64,000 nucleotides of DNA from Cryptomeria japonica (GCF_030272615.1 NC_081406.1:113923783-113987782); one strand, 5' to 3'; shown: positions 21,229 through 33,488, counted from the first letter of the stretch. The notes: a model not told the origin generated them from the letters alone. Made by a program: numbers and translations.

Positions 21229-23614
21229 TTTCAACCATGAACTAGGTATTAACTAATATGTGTGAGCCTAGATGAAAATGTAAAGAGTATGGAAGACAAA
21301 GAATTGGATTGAATGTAAATTAATCTGAGGTGTTCTTGCAATGTCCAAAGTGTAAGACCAAGTATGTATGTAGTAGAGTAGGTGTGACTTCCAAATAGAT
21401 GATAGTTTCTCTTGATGAGGTAAGTTGACCCTCGCTCGAAGTAAGACCAAATGAGACCTAAAGGTGATAGACCTTGATAAGGGACCACTTAGAAAAATGT
21501 TGTTGTATGTAGTGTGTTGATAAAGCAAGATGAGGACAAGCTAGTGACCTTTTGACTCAAGTTTGGACAAATGTGAATGTAATGCAAGGTATAAATAAAT
21601 GATGAACTTTGTGAGACCCAAAGGTAGGTTGAATGTTAGATAAAAATCTAGAGAAATAACCTAGGAAGCTCAAGAATTCTGAAACTGATTGCTCTTGTTT
21701 GTTGGACTATAAATTTTTCCAATTTGTGAAGTTGTTTTTTGTGACCAAATAAAAAAAAATTGACTATTTTTCATGACAAGATGACACAATGTTGATGAGG
21801 ACTCAATGTTTGTAAGTGTTTAGACTCAAAATGACTCAAAGAAAAGTGTGTTGTTTGATGTAAAAATATTTTGCATACACTTGAAGACACAAAAGACACA
21901 ATGTTTTGATGTTTGATCTTGAATGTTTGATTGTTCAAAATAAGACAAGCACAATTCTTATGGCTGGCCAAGACAATAGTTGTTGATCCCACATGGGGTT
22001 TCCTCCGAGGTTACGCTATTCAGAGTGGATACATAGATGCTTGACCCCACTAGCTCCACCCTTGACACTCACTTCTCTGGGGCAGCCAAGCATCAGTCCC
22101 CACAAAAACTCCCTGTGGCGAACTTTGTATCTCTACTAGGAACCCTATGTGTGTGGGCCACTCCAGAGGTCTGACCTCTTGCCCCAACAACTAGAAGGAT
22201 TTTGTCTTTCTAAAATAAAAAGGTGCTAGTAAGGGCATCCGCTTGTGTGGCCATACATGCAACACTTTCAGCTTTGTAAATACAGAAGGCTCCTAGCCAG
22301 TAGGGGTTACGCCCTACAAATGATCAAATAAATTTGATCAAACAGGTTTATGGAGAGACATAGTGTCGGTATGAACTAATTAGCACACGTTACCCATGGT
22401 TTTCACCATAGATACAGTTATTTATAGTCGTTCAGAAGAGGTGGGTTTTCCTCGCTACCACTTGGGTCGTTCTCTCCTCACTAGTAGTCCTAATGACCAC
22501 ACGGGGAGACAAGCCCTCCAAAGATGAAACAAAAAGAGCCTATTGCCCAGGACACAAAAGACACTGGTTCAATTTCAGTGCACCAATTGAAGTGTTTGAT
22601 AATCTATGAAAAAAAGGCACACAATAAAGATCAAAAACCCTTGCCAAAATTCTGCAACAAAGATTTGTTAGTAGTTTTGCAATAATACCCCTCTTGCAAG
22701 CACACAAGTTAGGTAAATTTTAGATCCAAAAGACTTTGTGAAATAGGGGCCTTCAACAATGCATTTTTTTTTACCAATTCAAAGATCCGATTCTCATAAA
22801 AAATACCACCTATAAAATTTCTGCAAAAATTACAAGCAGTTTGTGAGATATGAGCAAAATAATGCAAAACCCTAATTTTCAAATATCCAATTTTTGAGGA
22901 AATAGTTTGCATCAAAATTAAAATCACAAAGAACAGATCCTGTGTATAAATCAGAGAACTTTCAAAAAATATAAGAAAATCCAAAAAATTCACTAATTTG
23001 CTCTCAAAATTAATTTTTTATAAAAATACATAAAAAATTCATAGAAATTTCAAATATACTCCAAAAAATCTGATTTTTTTACTGAGCACATCTAATAATA
23101 TTCTTGGCCCGCAAAACAAATGTTATGCAAAAATGCAAAGCTGTTTGTGAGATCTGATCAAAATAATGAAAAACCTTAATTTTTAAAGATCCAATTTTTG
23201 AGGAAATATTTTGCATCAAAATTAAAATCACAAAGAATAGAGCCTATGTATAAATCAGAGAGATTTCTAAAAATATAAGAAAATGCAAAAAATTCACTAA
23301 TTTGCTCCCAAAATTATTTTTTTGTGAAAAATCATAAAAACTTCATGGAAAATGCAAATGTGATCCAAAAATTTTGAGTTTTGGAATGAGAGCTCTTGAT
23401 ACTGTCTTCAACCTGTCAGCAAAATTTGGTGAAAAAAATTGTATCTGTTTGTGAGATCGGATCAAAACTCTCCAAGATCTTGATTTTGTGTCCAAAACCC
23501 TAGCCGCACAAGGTTATTTTCCAAATTGTTTTACAAAACTGCAATATAGGGTTAGAAAAACCTACAAAAAACACAGATCTAACAAAAAACCATGCCCCAC
23601 CGGGCATGCCAAAA
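21229..23614 (-). other. Gypsy A 5' leader
   Basis: This is the non-coding region between the 5' LTR and gag. It contains a diverged direct duplication of roughly 300 bp. TGTGAGAT(A/C)TGA(G/T)CAAAATAAT and TCCAATTTTTGAGGAAATA occur near 22850 and again near 23150, each followed by similar sequence through ATAAGAAAAT(C/G)CAAAAAA. No gene is seen. The final bases (23591-23612) hold the primer-site candidate. Confidence 0.6.
23595..23612 (-). other. Primer-binding-site candidate of gypsy A
   Basis: Directly after the 5' LTR the minus strand reads TTTTGGCATGCCCGGTGGGG. It begins TGG, as required to pair with a tRNA CCA end. I cannot name the tRNA with certainty; an Arg tRNA is possible for this type of element. 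F and gypsy C also have TTTTGG or TTTGG at this place. Confidence 0.5.
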
Positions 23615-24380
23615 TGTTTATGGTGAAAGTGGATAACAACAATATTGAAAGACTAAATGAATTCAACCACAAAACCCTAACCTAGCAATCAACAAAGATC
23701 CACCATAACATAGGAAGATTACCTAAGACAATGCAAATCAAATGAAATCACAAAGATTATACCATCACATGTCCAATAGGGTTTGAATCTCCATTCTTCC
23801 TATCTCCATTGATCTTGCTTGATATATTTGCTCTCAAATTTAATATGTGCACAAGAGCTCAACAAAGAACAAAAATGTGGTTGCAAGTAGGCTTGATCAC
23901 ATATGAAAGTTTGAAAGCCTAGAGTAGTCCGGGAGAATAGAATGATTAGTTGAATAGAATCATTAGTTGATTAGGGTTGATAATGAAGGAAGCATCTCCT
24001 TATATAGAAGACATTATAATAAATCGAGGGATAAGATTGAGAGGTGTAAAAGATAAATGGTCGGATAAGATTAGAGGGTAGGTAGAGGAAATAAGAAAAT
24101 AATGAGAGGGTAGGTAGTGTAGGAATTAAGAGATGAATTACATGTGTTGTGGGTAGAAAAGGCTAATGAATTAATTAAATAAATAAAGATTTATTTAATT
24201 AATAGAAGAAGTGGGATCAATTAAATAAATAAGATATTTATTTAATTTTAGGAAAATGGATAATTTAAATAAATAAATGTATTTATTTAAATGAGAAATA
24301 AGGCTAGAAGAGGATAAAGGAATTAATTAAATAAATAAAGATATTTATTTAATTAGATAGGACAATTTTAGGTGTCTACA
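23615..24380 (-). repeat. 5' LTR of gypsy A
   Basis: It pairs with 3194-4009, with the same termini (TGTAGACACC and CATAAACA on the minus strand). The TATA box CTATATAAGG is at 23998-24007. It lacks one copy of an AATTAAATAAATAAAG segment present in the 3' LTR. Confidence 0.9.
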
Positions 24381-24385
24381 CTTAT
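24381..24385. repeat. Target-site duplication CTTAT, right copy (gypsy A)
   Basis: Partner of 3189-3193; it lies directly outside the LTR terminus GTGTCTACA. Confidence 0.9.
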
Positions 24386-25304
24386 AACTTGTAACCATTG
24401 GTGTCCCAACTGATTTACAGTCACTCATACCAAATGTCTTTAATACCTCTTTCACATACTTAGATTATGTGATGAAAATACCACTCTTCATTTGTTGTAT
24501 TTGCAAACCTATGAAATTTTTTATCTCTCCAACTAGAGACATTTCAAAATCACTTTTCATTTCATTTACAAAGTCATTTCTCATGTCATCATTATCTCAA
24601 AATATGATATTATCTACAAATACTTCACTAAACAATATCTTATCTCCTTGATATTTGAGATATATGTTGCTATCTTCACTGATTCTATAAAACCCTATCT
24701 TCATTAGGTGTGAATGAAGCCTTTCATACCATGCTCTTGGTGCTCTCTTTAATCCATATAGTGCTTTGTGCAACTTACATAGCATGTTTTTTTCATCAGA
24801 CAAAGCATAGCCATCTAGCTTCTCAATGTATACTTTCTCTTCCAGTATTCCATTTAAAAATGTTGACTTCACATCCAATTGATATACTTTGAATCTCTTA
24901 TGTGCTGCAAATGCAAGTAAAGTTCTAACACCTTCTAGTCTAGCCACTGGTGCAAAAGTATCACCATAATCTTCTCCTTCTTCTTGTGCATAACCTTTGC
25001 AAACCAATCTAACTTTGTTGCAAACTACTACACCATCTTCATTCAGCTTGTTCTTGAATACCCACTTAGTACCTATCACATTTTTATTTACCGGTCCGGG
25101 TACTAGGGTCCATGTATTTTTCTTCTCAATTTGATCAAGCTCATCCTCCATATCTTTGACCCAATGATCATCTCCAAATGCTTGCTTAGCAGTTCTAGGC
25201 TCAATAGTGGAGATCATGCAAGAATTTTCTCTAATTCTTCTTCTAGTTAGCACTCTAGCATCCTTATCTCCAATAATTTGGTCAGGATTATGATTGAGTC
25301 TCAC
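24386..25304 (-). pseudogene. Copia A reverse transcriptase
   Basis: On the minus strand this is a Ty1/copia RT. Landmarks are NTWTLVPGP, GTKWVFKNKLNEDG, RLVCKGYAQEEG, then YGDTFAPVARL, QLDVKSTFLNG (motif A Asp), KALYGLKRAPRAWY, and the catalytic box as FVDNIIF, where YVDDII is normal. The second catalytic Asp is Asn, so the enzyme would be inactive even without the stop that follows. The frame continues with EMSLVGEIKNFIGLQI to SVGTPM and is then interrupted by gypsy A. It resumes at 3188. Confidence 0.9.
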
Positions 25305-25338
25305 ATACCTCGGAATAACATGATAATTATCTTTAGGT

Positions 25339-26060
25339 TCATCTTCTTCTAAATCTATCTGTTCCGGTTGAACTGGTACAACAACATTCTCTTTTACCGG
25401 TTTTAGGTTTCATAGGTTCTGGTTCCAAAAATAAAATGCAAGGATCTTCATCCTTTTTCTCCATATTGGTTTCCCCCGAGACTTCAAGATACTCATCCAC
25501 TCGAACATCAACACTCTTAATGATTCTCTGTGTCTGGTTATTATTACATTTGTAGGCCTTACTCTTGGTGGAATAACTAAGAAATATACCTTCATCACTT
25601 TTAGCCTCAAACTTGCTAACATAGTCACCTCTCTTAATAAAACATTTGCTGCCAAATATCTTGAAATAATTAACATTATGTGATCTACCATACCAATATT
25701 CATAAGGAGTCTTATCCTTACCTCTTTTTACCAAAATCCAGTTCATAGTGTAGACAGCTATGCTGACAACTTTTCTCCAGAAAGTTTTCACTACACCTCC
25801 TTGTATCAACATCATTCTAGCTGCTTCAACAACTGACTAGTTGTTCCTCTTTGCAATACCATTCTATTGTGGTATCCTCGGGGCAGAAAGTTGTTGTTTG
25901 ATACCATTTTCTTCACAATATCTAGTGAATTCCTCATAAGTAAATTCACCGCCTTGATCAGTCCTCAGACACTCGATCTTCTTACCACTCTCCTTTTTAG
26001 CTAAGGCTCTGAATGCCTTGAACTTACTAAATTCTTCTATTTTATCTTTCAATAATGTGA
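25339..26060 (-). pseudogene. Copia A integrase, C-terminal two thirds
   Basis: The minus-strand frame begins at the copia B insertion (26060). KDKIEEFSKFKAF is followed by IECLRTDQGGEF (second catalytic Asp of DDE). The QNG(V/I)xERxN region then reads NGIAKRNN, so the catalytic Glu is Lys. KTPYEYWYGRSHNVNYFKIFG and GIFLSYSTKSKAYK follow. Stops break it in at least two places. The zinc-binding N-terminus and first Asp lie beyond copia B, outside the window. Confidence 0.85.
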
Positions 26061-26065
26061 CCCAG
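26061..26065. repeat. Presumed target-site duplication CCCAG of copia B
   Basis: These five bases lie between the copia A integrase frame and the LTR terminus TGTTAGGATTG (plus-strand view). The second copy would be right of the window, so this is not verified. Confidence 0.4.
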
Positions 26066-26836
26066 TGTTAGGATTGATGATAGTCCCAAAGATACTGAGA
26101 GGGGGGGTGAATCAGTATCTAACCAGTTAACAAAATTTCTGACCTTATTAAGTATTTTGCATTCCAAAACAATGTACCGGTAAACAATAATTAATGCAGT
26201 AAATATGAACAATAAAGACAACATAGAAAGCACACCATAACACAAGATTTTTGGCGAGGAAGCCCCATGTGGGAAAAACCTTAGTGAGATTTGTGACCCA
26301 CAATATTTCACTCACTGGCCAATGAATGGATATTACCTACAATGAGGTGCCTGCACATGCAGGAAGGCCAACTGCCTAGAGCTCACTGCTCAAATACAAA
26401 AGGAAGTCACACTGACTTACAAAATGGATTATGAGAATCCAATATAATGTAATTCTACAAAATAGCATATACTATGCCAGGTTCAGTACTAGTTTAAGCT
26501 CATTCTATAACCATAAACCCTTATACAAAACCTGCCTTAATATTGGCTCATCATGTTCATCCTATCTATCCTCTATCATATTAAAATGATTTACAAGATC
26601 TCATACTTTATATGAGTCTATTACAATACGCCATGTCGGCTTACAAAAATATATTACAATTAAATACAATAATCAAAATCCTGTTGGCTGGGGTGTCGGT
26701 ATACATTGTTGTCCTTGCCGGTGAAGTATCTAGCAGTGATGTGTCTGCCGGTGTCGGTGCCATAAGATTGCAAGGTTTTCATCAATGACAACACCTTCAA
26801 TCACCTTCAAGTTTCATTAGAGTGCGCAATGCCAAA
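26066..26836 (-). repeat. 3' LTR of copia B, interrupted by gypsy C
   Basis: On the minus strand the LTR should start TGTTGG. Its first base is at 63211, and gypsy C with its 5-bp duplication separates it from the rest, which runs from 26836 down to 26066 and ends CAATCCTAACA. It shares with the copia A LTR the CTGATTCACCCCC and CCCTCTCAGTA terminal block and the GTGGGAAAAACC block. Total length without gypsy C is about 770 bp. The element itself continues right of 64000. Confidence 0.85.
26832..26836. repeat. Target-site duplication CCAAA, left copy (gypsy C)
   Basis: It pairs with CCAAC at 63206-63210 with one mismatch. The uninterrupted sequence CCAACA beside a polypurine tract is seen in the copia A LTR at 2098-2103, so CCAAC is the original form. 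Confidence 0.8.
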
Positions 26837-28284
26837 TGATGCTCTACAAAATGGACAATCTTAGACTAAAGCCTATGGTCGTATAACACACAAACACAAG
26901 AAACAAAGACAAACATTAGTGTTAAATAACCAAAAACTAGTCTAAGCAGGCATACCAAGAGACAGACTAAAAAACATGATAAAATATTTAACTATGGAAG
27001 CAAATACAACAAGGCATCTCCAAATGCCTTCTAACATGCTCTTAGCTCCTTCTCCCTTGTTCCTCTCCTCTCCAAGTTCCAAATTAGTGTAGCTCTCAAC
27101 AACTTTTTGCACTATGGATGCCTTATAGAGGTTCAAGATTGTAGATGATTATGAAAAGTATGCAAATGTAAGCTTAATAACCAAATAAAGATGAGTTATC
27201 TAAATACTATTTGTTAGTTTTAACCAAAAGAGTGAATATGACTAAAATATGCTAAATGCTCTCTAAAATTATCTATAACTTAGATGCATACAAGTTTTCA
27301 GGATCTAGATTATGAAGAAATTGGCTCTATTTATAGGAAAAATGGAGCAATGGATGGTTGAGATTGAGTAATCTCAACAAGGGTCAAGATTTGAATGATA
27401 TTCAATCCATGTGAGGGCTTTCAACCCAACCCCAGGATGACAAGTGTCAACATGAGATTGGTTGAGAGGAGAGGGAATAAGCATTAAATGGTTGACATGA
27501 CCTGAGAGTTAACTTGGGAGTTAAGGTCAAGGTTGGGTTGAGTGAATAAATTCTTTATTCAAAGAATAATGATTTTATCCAATGGATAAACTCTTGTGCA
27601 AAGATAAAAGGGATAACCATGGTCAAAGCAATAAATTCTTGAGGAGACACATGAGGGTTGAGTTAGGGGTCAAAGGCTCTAACCATGGGTGCAAGTGGAA
27701 TTAACCATAAATGGTCATATAAGAGCCATTAGTGGTTTGGAAGACTTTAGGGGTTAATTTGTTGAACACTCAAAGCATTTAATGATTTTCAAAGACTTTG
27801 AAGTCTTTGAGAAGTGACTCCAAATTGCTTAGGCATGTGACAATAATTAAGAGATGGATTAGGCTAATTAGGAAAGGTTTAGAAGAATCTAGAAGGGGAT
27901 TAGAATTGCAAGTGGGTTTGGTGGGTGAGGGAAAATAGGATTTATTTAAAATAAAATTCATTTATTTCAATAAATAGGTGCAAGTTGCATTTTTAGGAAA
28001 ATGCAAGTGGGGAGGATTTAATGATTTAAATAAATGTTTTATTTAATTTATTTAAAAGACGAAGGGGATTAAATTGAATAAATAGGATTTATTCATTTAA
28101 TTGATTGTGAATTTGGTTTAATGAATTAATTAAAATAAATTCAATAATTTATTTAATTAATAGTAGAATTTTTTGAAGATGAATTAATTAAATATTAATT
28201 TAATTAACTAATGGCTAGTGGGTTTTTAATCAAATAAATAGAAAATATTCATTTAATTAAAATGGACATATTTATGTGACTACA
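26837..28284 (-). repeat. 3' LTR of gypsy C
   Basis: It reads TGTAGTCACATAAAT...GCATCA on the minus strand and aligns end to end with 61757-63205, with a few percent differences by eye. The TATA box CTATAAATAG lies at 27327-27336. The region near 28120-28260 is rich in AATTAATTAAAT words. Confidence 0.92.
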
Positions 28285-28316
28285 TTTGACCCTCTTTGAG
28301 ACGGTACCCCCTCGAG
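28285..28316 (-). other. Polypurine tract of gypsy C
   Basis: CTCAAAGAGGGTCAAA abuts the LTR start. A second purine run, CTCGAGGGGGTACC, lies immediately upstream with only a few bases between. Gypsy A and F have both runs but spaced further apart. Confidence 0.8.
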
Positions 28317-28760
28317 AGATGGGCCAAAAAATTTCAAAAAATCGGGCGATCTCTTGAAAAAGAATGAAAATTGGCAGGGTGGTAGGAGAGAAGATTTTAG
28401 CAATGTTGGTGAAAAATAGAAGAAATCAAAGATAAAATGAAGAAATGGGAGGCTCGGGAAGTTCACGGGGACCATAGTGATGAGCGGGGGAAAATTAGGG
28501 TTACAACGAAGGGTATATATGGGGGGAAAGGGGTGAAAATAGGCTCATTTGCATTCGCGTCCATAGTGAAATTTGAGCTCTAGGAGTGATCTTTTGGAAG
28601 AGAAAGCAGTAGTCAGGATGTTGGTTCCCATAGCAGAGCACTAATTAGAGAGAGTCTGATGATTCCAGCGGCTAGACGACTACGAACCAGTGATATGTCA
28701 ATTTGAATTTTTGAATTTCATGCATTTTTGGTATGTTTTTTGCTTAGTCTAAGTTGAGTC
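28317..28760. other. Gypsy C region between polypurine tract and motif array
   Basis: No gene is visible. The region corresponds to 4033-4680 of gypsy A. Frame 28272-28475 overlaps the LTR end and has no domain. Confidence 0.4.
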
Positions 28761-29062
28761 AACACAATAGCACTAAAACTGTGTTTTGGTGCTATTGTCA
28801 ACTAAATTAGTGCTATTGTGCCGCTATAGCGCTATTGCATAGTGTTTTTAGCACTGTCGTCAAAAGTTGTGCTATTGCATAGCTTTTTTAGCGATTTTGT
28901 TTGTGTAGCACTATTGAGTAGTTGATTGAGCACTATTGTTGTGAAGTAGTGCTATGGTATAAACAATGTAGTGCTATTGTTGATTTAGCACTATTGCGTA
29001 GTTGATTTAGCGCTTTTGCAAGCAGATTAGTGTGGTTGTGTGCAAAATAACATTTTTGTTAG
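28761..29062 (+). repeat. AGCGCTATTGT-type motif array, 3' side of gypsy C
   Basis: Read on the plus strand, about 12 to 13 degenerate copies of TAG(C/T)(G/A)CTATTG(T/C) are spaced roughly 15 to 35 bp apart, for example TAGCGCTATTG, TAGCACTATTG, AGTGCTATTGT and TAGCGCTTTTG. The array ends about 250 bp before the antisense PMD frame, so it would be in the leader of that gene. The matching array at 61401-61674 lies in the leader of gag on the other strand, in the same orientation relative to its own gene. Confidence 0.85.
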
Positions 29063-29309
29063 GAAAAATAGATGCCCCAGTGTGTGTGAACAAGAATCTC
29101 TCGATGCCAATGATGGATGGATGGAGAGGTGAGGTGAGAGTTGTTTTGAACCATAGTAGCCCTGATGAGACTTAGGTCATTAGGATAAATGCCTGTTGTA
29201 GTCTAGGTGTGCCATGATTGCTTACCTGTTGAGACTTGAAGATACTTGATCAAAGTATCTGTTGATAGTCTAGGTTTAAACTTAAGAAAGTTTGAAACAA
29301 AACAACTGA

Positions 29310-31170
29310 TGATGATGGTTGATGCACATGTGTAGGAGGATCTTCATGTCTTACAGATGCGCAAGAGGCATCTAGCCACATAGGTGTTGCGCGATTGATT
29401 GATAGAGGCCGAGGTGGATTGCATTGCAGTGATATGCCTGTATGATGTGATGTATATTCTCGTGATTCAGACGAATCACGTGTTGATTACAACATTGGAA
29501 GAGTGGTGGCATAGTGAGACATGCACATTTCACTTGGCACAAGGGGAGATGACAGTGACACTGGAGAATGTATGGCACATCCTGCACATTCCTATTCGAG
29601 GAGAGCTGGTGAGCTATGATCGAGCATGGCAGACATTAGCAATGCAGAGATTTTTTGAGGAGGATGTCTTCATTGATGATGGGTTGATAGCCTGGGAGGA
29701 CATAGTAGCCTTATATGAGCCATTACCAGCAGTGCTATCAGGGATTGTTGGGGGACTACTTTGTCCAGATAGACGATCGCATGGACTTGCTATTGGTTGG
29801 GGTCAGGTGATCGAGCAGATGATTATAGAGGGGAACCGGTTTGCATGGGGACCGTGCGTGCTATCGCACTTATATCGGGATCTACATGAGGTAGCATACC
29901 AAGGGAGGGGCTTATTGAGAGTGGGGATCACTCTACTGCACATTTGGGCATGGGAGCACTTACCAGTTACCCGACCAGTTAGTCTAAGATTCTAAGCAAT
30001 GGACCAACCATGTGTATACATGTATAGAGGTATGATGAGTCAGCCCCACCTGGGAAAGTTAGAGTGGTGGCGGCGGGCACTGGATGACTTGGATATAGTG
30101 ATTTGGAGGCTATATATTGAGTATGAGCCCTAGGAGGATGATGTAGAGGAATTTCCGTAAGTATTCATGACACAATACCTCATTGGTAAGACAACCTACA
30201 ATGTGGAGAGATAGATTCCTAGCAAAGTTTTGAGACAGTTTGGGCGGCAGGGATTGCCTAGTGGTTCAGGAGAGTATGCACGGGTGGTACGAGAGAGGTA
30301 CTTATGGGGACCATTGCTACCTTATGACCAGGCATTAGCAGAGTTCCGCACACTATAGATGAGACCATGGCATATGAGGTTGGGGTGTCAGAGGAGTACA
30401 TGTAGTATATTGTGGCACATCTGATTCCGTGGATATCATATCCAACATAGCCAATTCCAGATTTTGAGGAGGATAGGGGATAGAGATGGAGGAGAAGAGG
30501 AGGTCGTGGAGTAGTAGGTGGACAAGGGAGAGGGGATGGTGGTGGGGGGGGTGGAGGAGGTAGTGATGGAGGAGGAGGTGGATTCGAAAGTGGAGGTGGG
30601 GGTGGTGGACGATTACAGTGGAGAGGGAGAGGTTTGCAGCCATTGTGGCTATCTCAAGGACCTTTGATGTAGGGAGGCATGAGACTAGGTGACAAGGATG
30701 TAGGTGAGGGACAAGCACCGATGGATACAGAGGAGGGAGCCGCTGGAGAGGCACCTATGGAGATGGGGGAGGGAGCTACAGGTGGAGATCTGCGAGACCA
30801 TATGATACTATATTTGCAGACATGGCTTGAGGATACTGAGGCAGAGGTGGCCGCTAGAGATGTGGAGTTGTTTGCACAAGAGTCAGAGATGATGGTAGTG
30901 CTGTGGGAGAGGGATGAGGCCATGGAGAGATTTACGACATTGTAGGAGAGAGTATGGGTGGGAGCAGGAGTAGGAGCATAGGGTACTACTGGGGATGGGA
31001 TGAGGGAGATGTGATGGGCATAGGAGGAGATAGATTATTGGTGGGAGTTATATGAGTAGGTAGTGCCAGCTAGTCAATGAGTACTTAGCTATTCCCAGAT
31101 GCAACAAGAAAGATCAAAGTGGTCTCAGAGGATGCAAAGAAGTGGTGGTGTGATGGGTCCTCCACGGAGA
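29310..31170 (+). pseudogene. Antisense plant-mobile-domain (PMD) gene of gypsy C, main part
   Basis: This is one plus-strand frame opposite to gag-pol. The 198-codon open part (29399-29995) carries WHSETCTFHLAQGEMTVTLE, HILHIPIRGE, GGLLCPDRR, HLYRDLHEVAYQGRGLL and LHIWAWEHLPVTRP, all typical of the plant mobile domain. The domain continues with RALDDLDIVIW and VLRQFGRQGLP in the same frame despite stops near 29360, 29396, 29993, 30131, 30158 and 30212. A Gly-rich region (about 30440-30660), an acidic, Met-rich stretch and a charged helix (TEAEVAARDVELFAQESE) follow. The tail is interrupted by element D at 31175 and ends at 40460. PMD proteins occur both as host factors (MAIN/MAIL family) and inside transposons. 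Confidence 0.8.
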
Positions 31171-31175
31171 GATAG
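31171..31175. repeat. Target-site duplication GATAG, left copy (element D)
   Basis: It matches 40383-40387 exactly. Removing D and one copy gives a continuous PMD-tail frame. Confidence 0.9.
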
Positions 31176-33488
31176 TGATAGGGAGGATAGTGCTAGGTGG
31201 TTGTTAAGCGGCTAGTATGTTTGCTAGTCAAAAGTTCCTTACTATTTTTGAGGTGTAAACACCAAGGTCAAAGTGCAAATAGTTCAAAGGTAGTCTGACA
31301 ACTCACCTTGCTCCACCTCCCTATGTCAAACTCTTCTTGGCTATTCAAAAGCTCCAACTCCCTAGTTGTTCACATCCTTTCAAGTGCTCAAAAACCAACT
31401 TAAGAAGCCAAATTCACCAAATAGGTTGGATTCATGTTAGGATGACCTATTTCAACATGTTTTGTTGGAATTCATTCTTTGCTACCTTCATTTGCTTACC
31501 CGATTTGACAAAAACTTGGTTTTAGGCCTAAAACGAGCTACTAGGCAATTAGCCCTCCATTAGGGGTTTTGTGCTCACCCTGTTCAAACAATGGACTTCC
31601 AGAACAAAAGATTTACATTTTTGGATACCCTTTTGGGAGAAATTGAAGATTCATAAAGTTTTAGGGTCTCTCAGGCCTTCTCCATGACTATCCCAAAAAT
31701 GGGTGAAAAAGGAGGGTTTTGAAGGGTTTTGATGGTGAAAAACCAAGATTCAACATATAAATGTCCAATATGGACAAGAGACCTTAGTGCCATCATAGTA
31801 CTGACTAATTAAGCTACAAATAAGAATATTTACACTTCCAAGTTTTTACAAAAAGTTGCTTATGAGGAAAATGCAACATTTTACAACTTTTCCAATTTTG
31901 CCTCTTTCAAACACATCATTTGCAACCAAAACCAATTACATTCAACATGTAAGCATGCCTATCATTTAGAAACAAAGAGAATCTTGTTAGCCCTGCATAA
32001 GGGCATTAGGTAATTACAAAATGGAATTAATTCATTGTTAAGCTGGCTGTTGCTGCCCTTTGTCTTTCACTATTTTTGTAGTTCACTATGACTTGCACTT
32101 TCACTATTAGAACTCCTCACAAAAATTTTGTTTAGTGCTCCTTAACAAGGCTCAATATTTTCTTACTTATTGTCCTTCATACCTATCATTTGGGAGGAGA
32201 AGAATACATGTATAACTTCAAGAAAAAAAAAGTAAAACTCAGTCCTAATTGACTGTGACAGCAATTAGGCATTCCAAAATCTTGCCTCAAAGATCATTGA
32301 TTGATCTTGGAAACTTCAAACTCATAGATGACATGAAGAAAACTCCTTGTGCTTATTGAAAGCAATTAGAAGGAGGTACAACAACCTTACAAGCTCCGAT
32401 GCATGATGGAGACTAGGCTAATGCAAGAAAATTGACTCTAAAATAGTGACTCACTATTTTTTATAATATTTTCCAAAACTAAATATGAAACATTCTCCTC
32501 ATGGCTTAGAAAGCCTCTTTTCCTTGGCATACAAACTTCTTCATCAAGGCAAGTATGTTCAACTTTTAAATGCACTTGCTATAGTAGAGCAAAGCATTAA
32601 ATTCCTTCAAGACCCTAGCCAAATGGCACACTTGCCTAGGGCTTAATGGCCACAAAAACTCCTTACACCTGCATTCTTGAAAACAAAACATGTATTTACA
32701 TATTCTACAAGTTGACCAACTGGTTCTTGGGAAGCCATGAGCATTTTAGGACTCCAAGAAGCCAAGTTGGTCAAGCATCCTTGCCAATTCCTAGACAAGG
32801 CAGTGAAACTATCAAATCAAACTAATTTTGCCACAAACTCAAAACTTGATAAAATCAAATGCCACCAAAGGGAAAAGTTTAGGAAAATATATTAGAATCA
32901 GAAAATCCAAGAACATTATGGCCAAGTATAGCTGGTGTATGGACTGTTGTTCACATGGAGCCAAAAACTAGAGAAAACCAAACAAAACTAGTGTAAATTT
33001 GCAAAATGCTTCTTTACTTCGAATGATAAACCCTTACAATAGTTAAAACAAGAGATTAAATACCTCTCCAAGTTGGTTAACCTCCTGTATGGATAGGTAC
33101 ATGTCCAAGGGCACTTAATTTTGACATTTTGATGCCTAAATGACAACTTTTGGTGCCTAGAAAATGCAAGATTGACCTCCAAAACTAACCATCACCTAAA
33201 AATACTTCTCATACCTTAAACCCAAGCATAAAACATGTCTAAAACCTTTTCAATACAAAAACCACAAAAAAACTCTTTTTTCCATCATTTTGCTAGGCAA
33301 CACCAAACTTGCAACTTTGAGCAAAAAGATGAAAACAAGAAACCAAAACCCCATAATGAGTTCAAAACTCATCAAAACAACCTAGAGAAACTTCAAAAAC
33401 ATCCTAAACAACCTTCCAACTTAAAACATCAAAAATCAAACCTGAGATGAAAATGAAGTTGAGAATGAAGCTAGGTGTTCCAGCACCA
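31176..33488 (-). repeat. 3' LTR of element D
   Basis: On the minus strand it starts TGGTGCTGGAACACC and ends CCTCCCTATCA. It aligns with 38123-40382 and has about 60 bp more near 31340-31410. Frames inside it (for example 32988-33182) have no domain. Confidence 0.9.

Larger units (their letters stand above)
3194..24380 (-). mobile_element. Gypsy A: Tat-like LTR retrotransposon, deletion derivative
   Basis: This is a minus-strand element with matching LTRs (3194-4009 and 23615-24380), a primer-binding-like site, a polypurine tract and the TSD CTTAT. Without the nested element F it is about 10.7 kb. It retains a gag remnant, protease, linker and only the last part of integrase; RT, both RNases H and the integrase core are missing. 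On the opposite strand near the 3' LTR it carries a broken PMD-type gene. Because LTRs and priming sites remain while the enzymes are gone, it probably moved, if at all, with proteins from a relative such as gypsy C. That is inference. Confidence 0.85.

Noticed and set aside
29372-30923. Minus-strand frames opposite the PMD gene (29372-29587, 30353-30754, 30654-30923)
   Set aside because: Shadows of the PMD frame and its Gly-rich region (read as Pro/His/Leu-rich).
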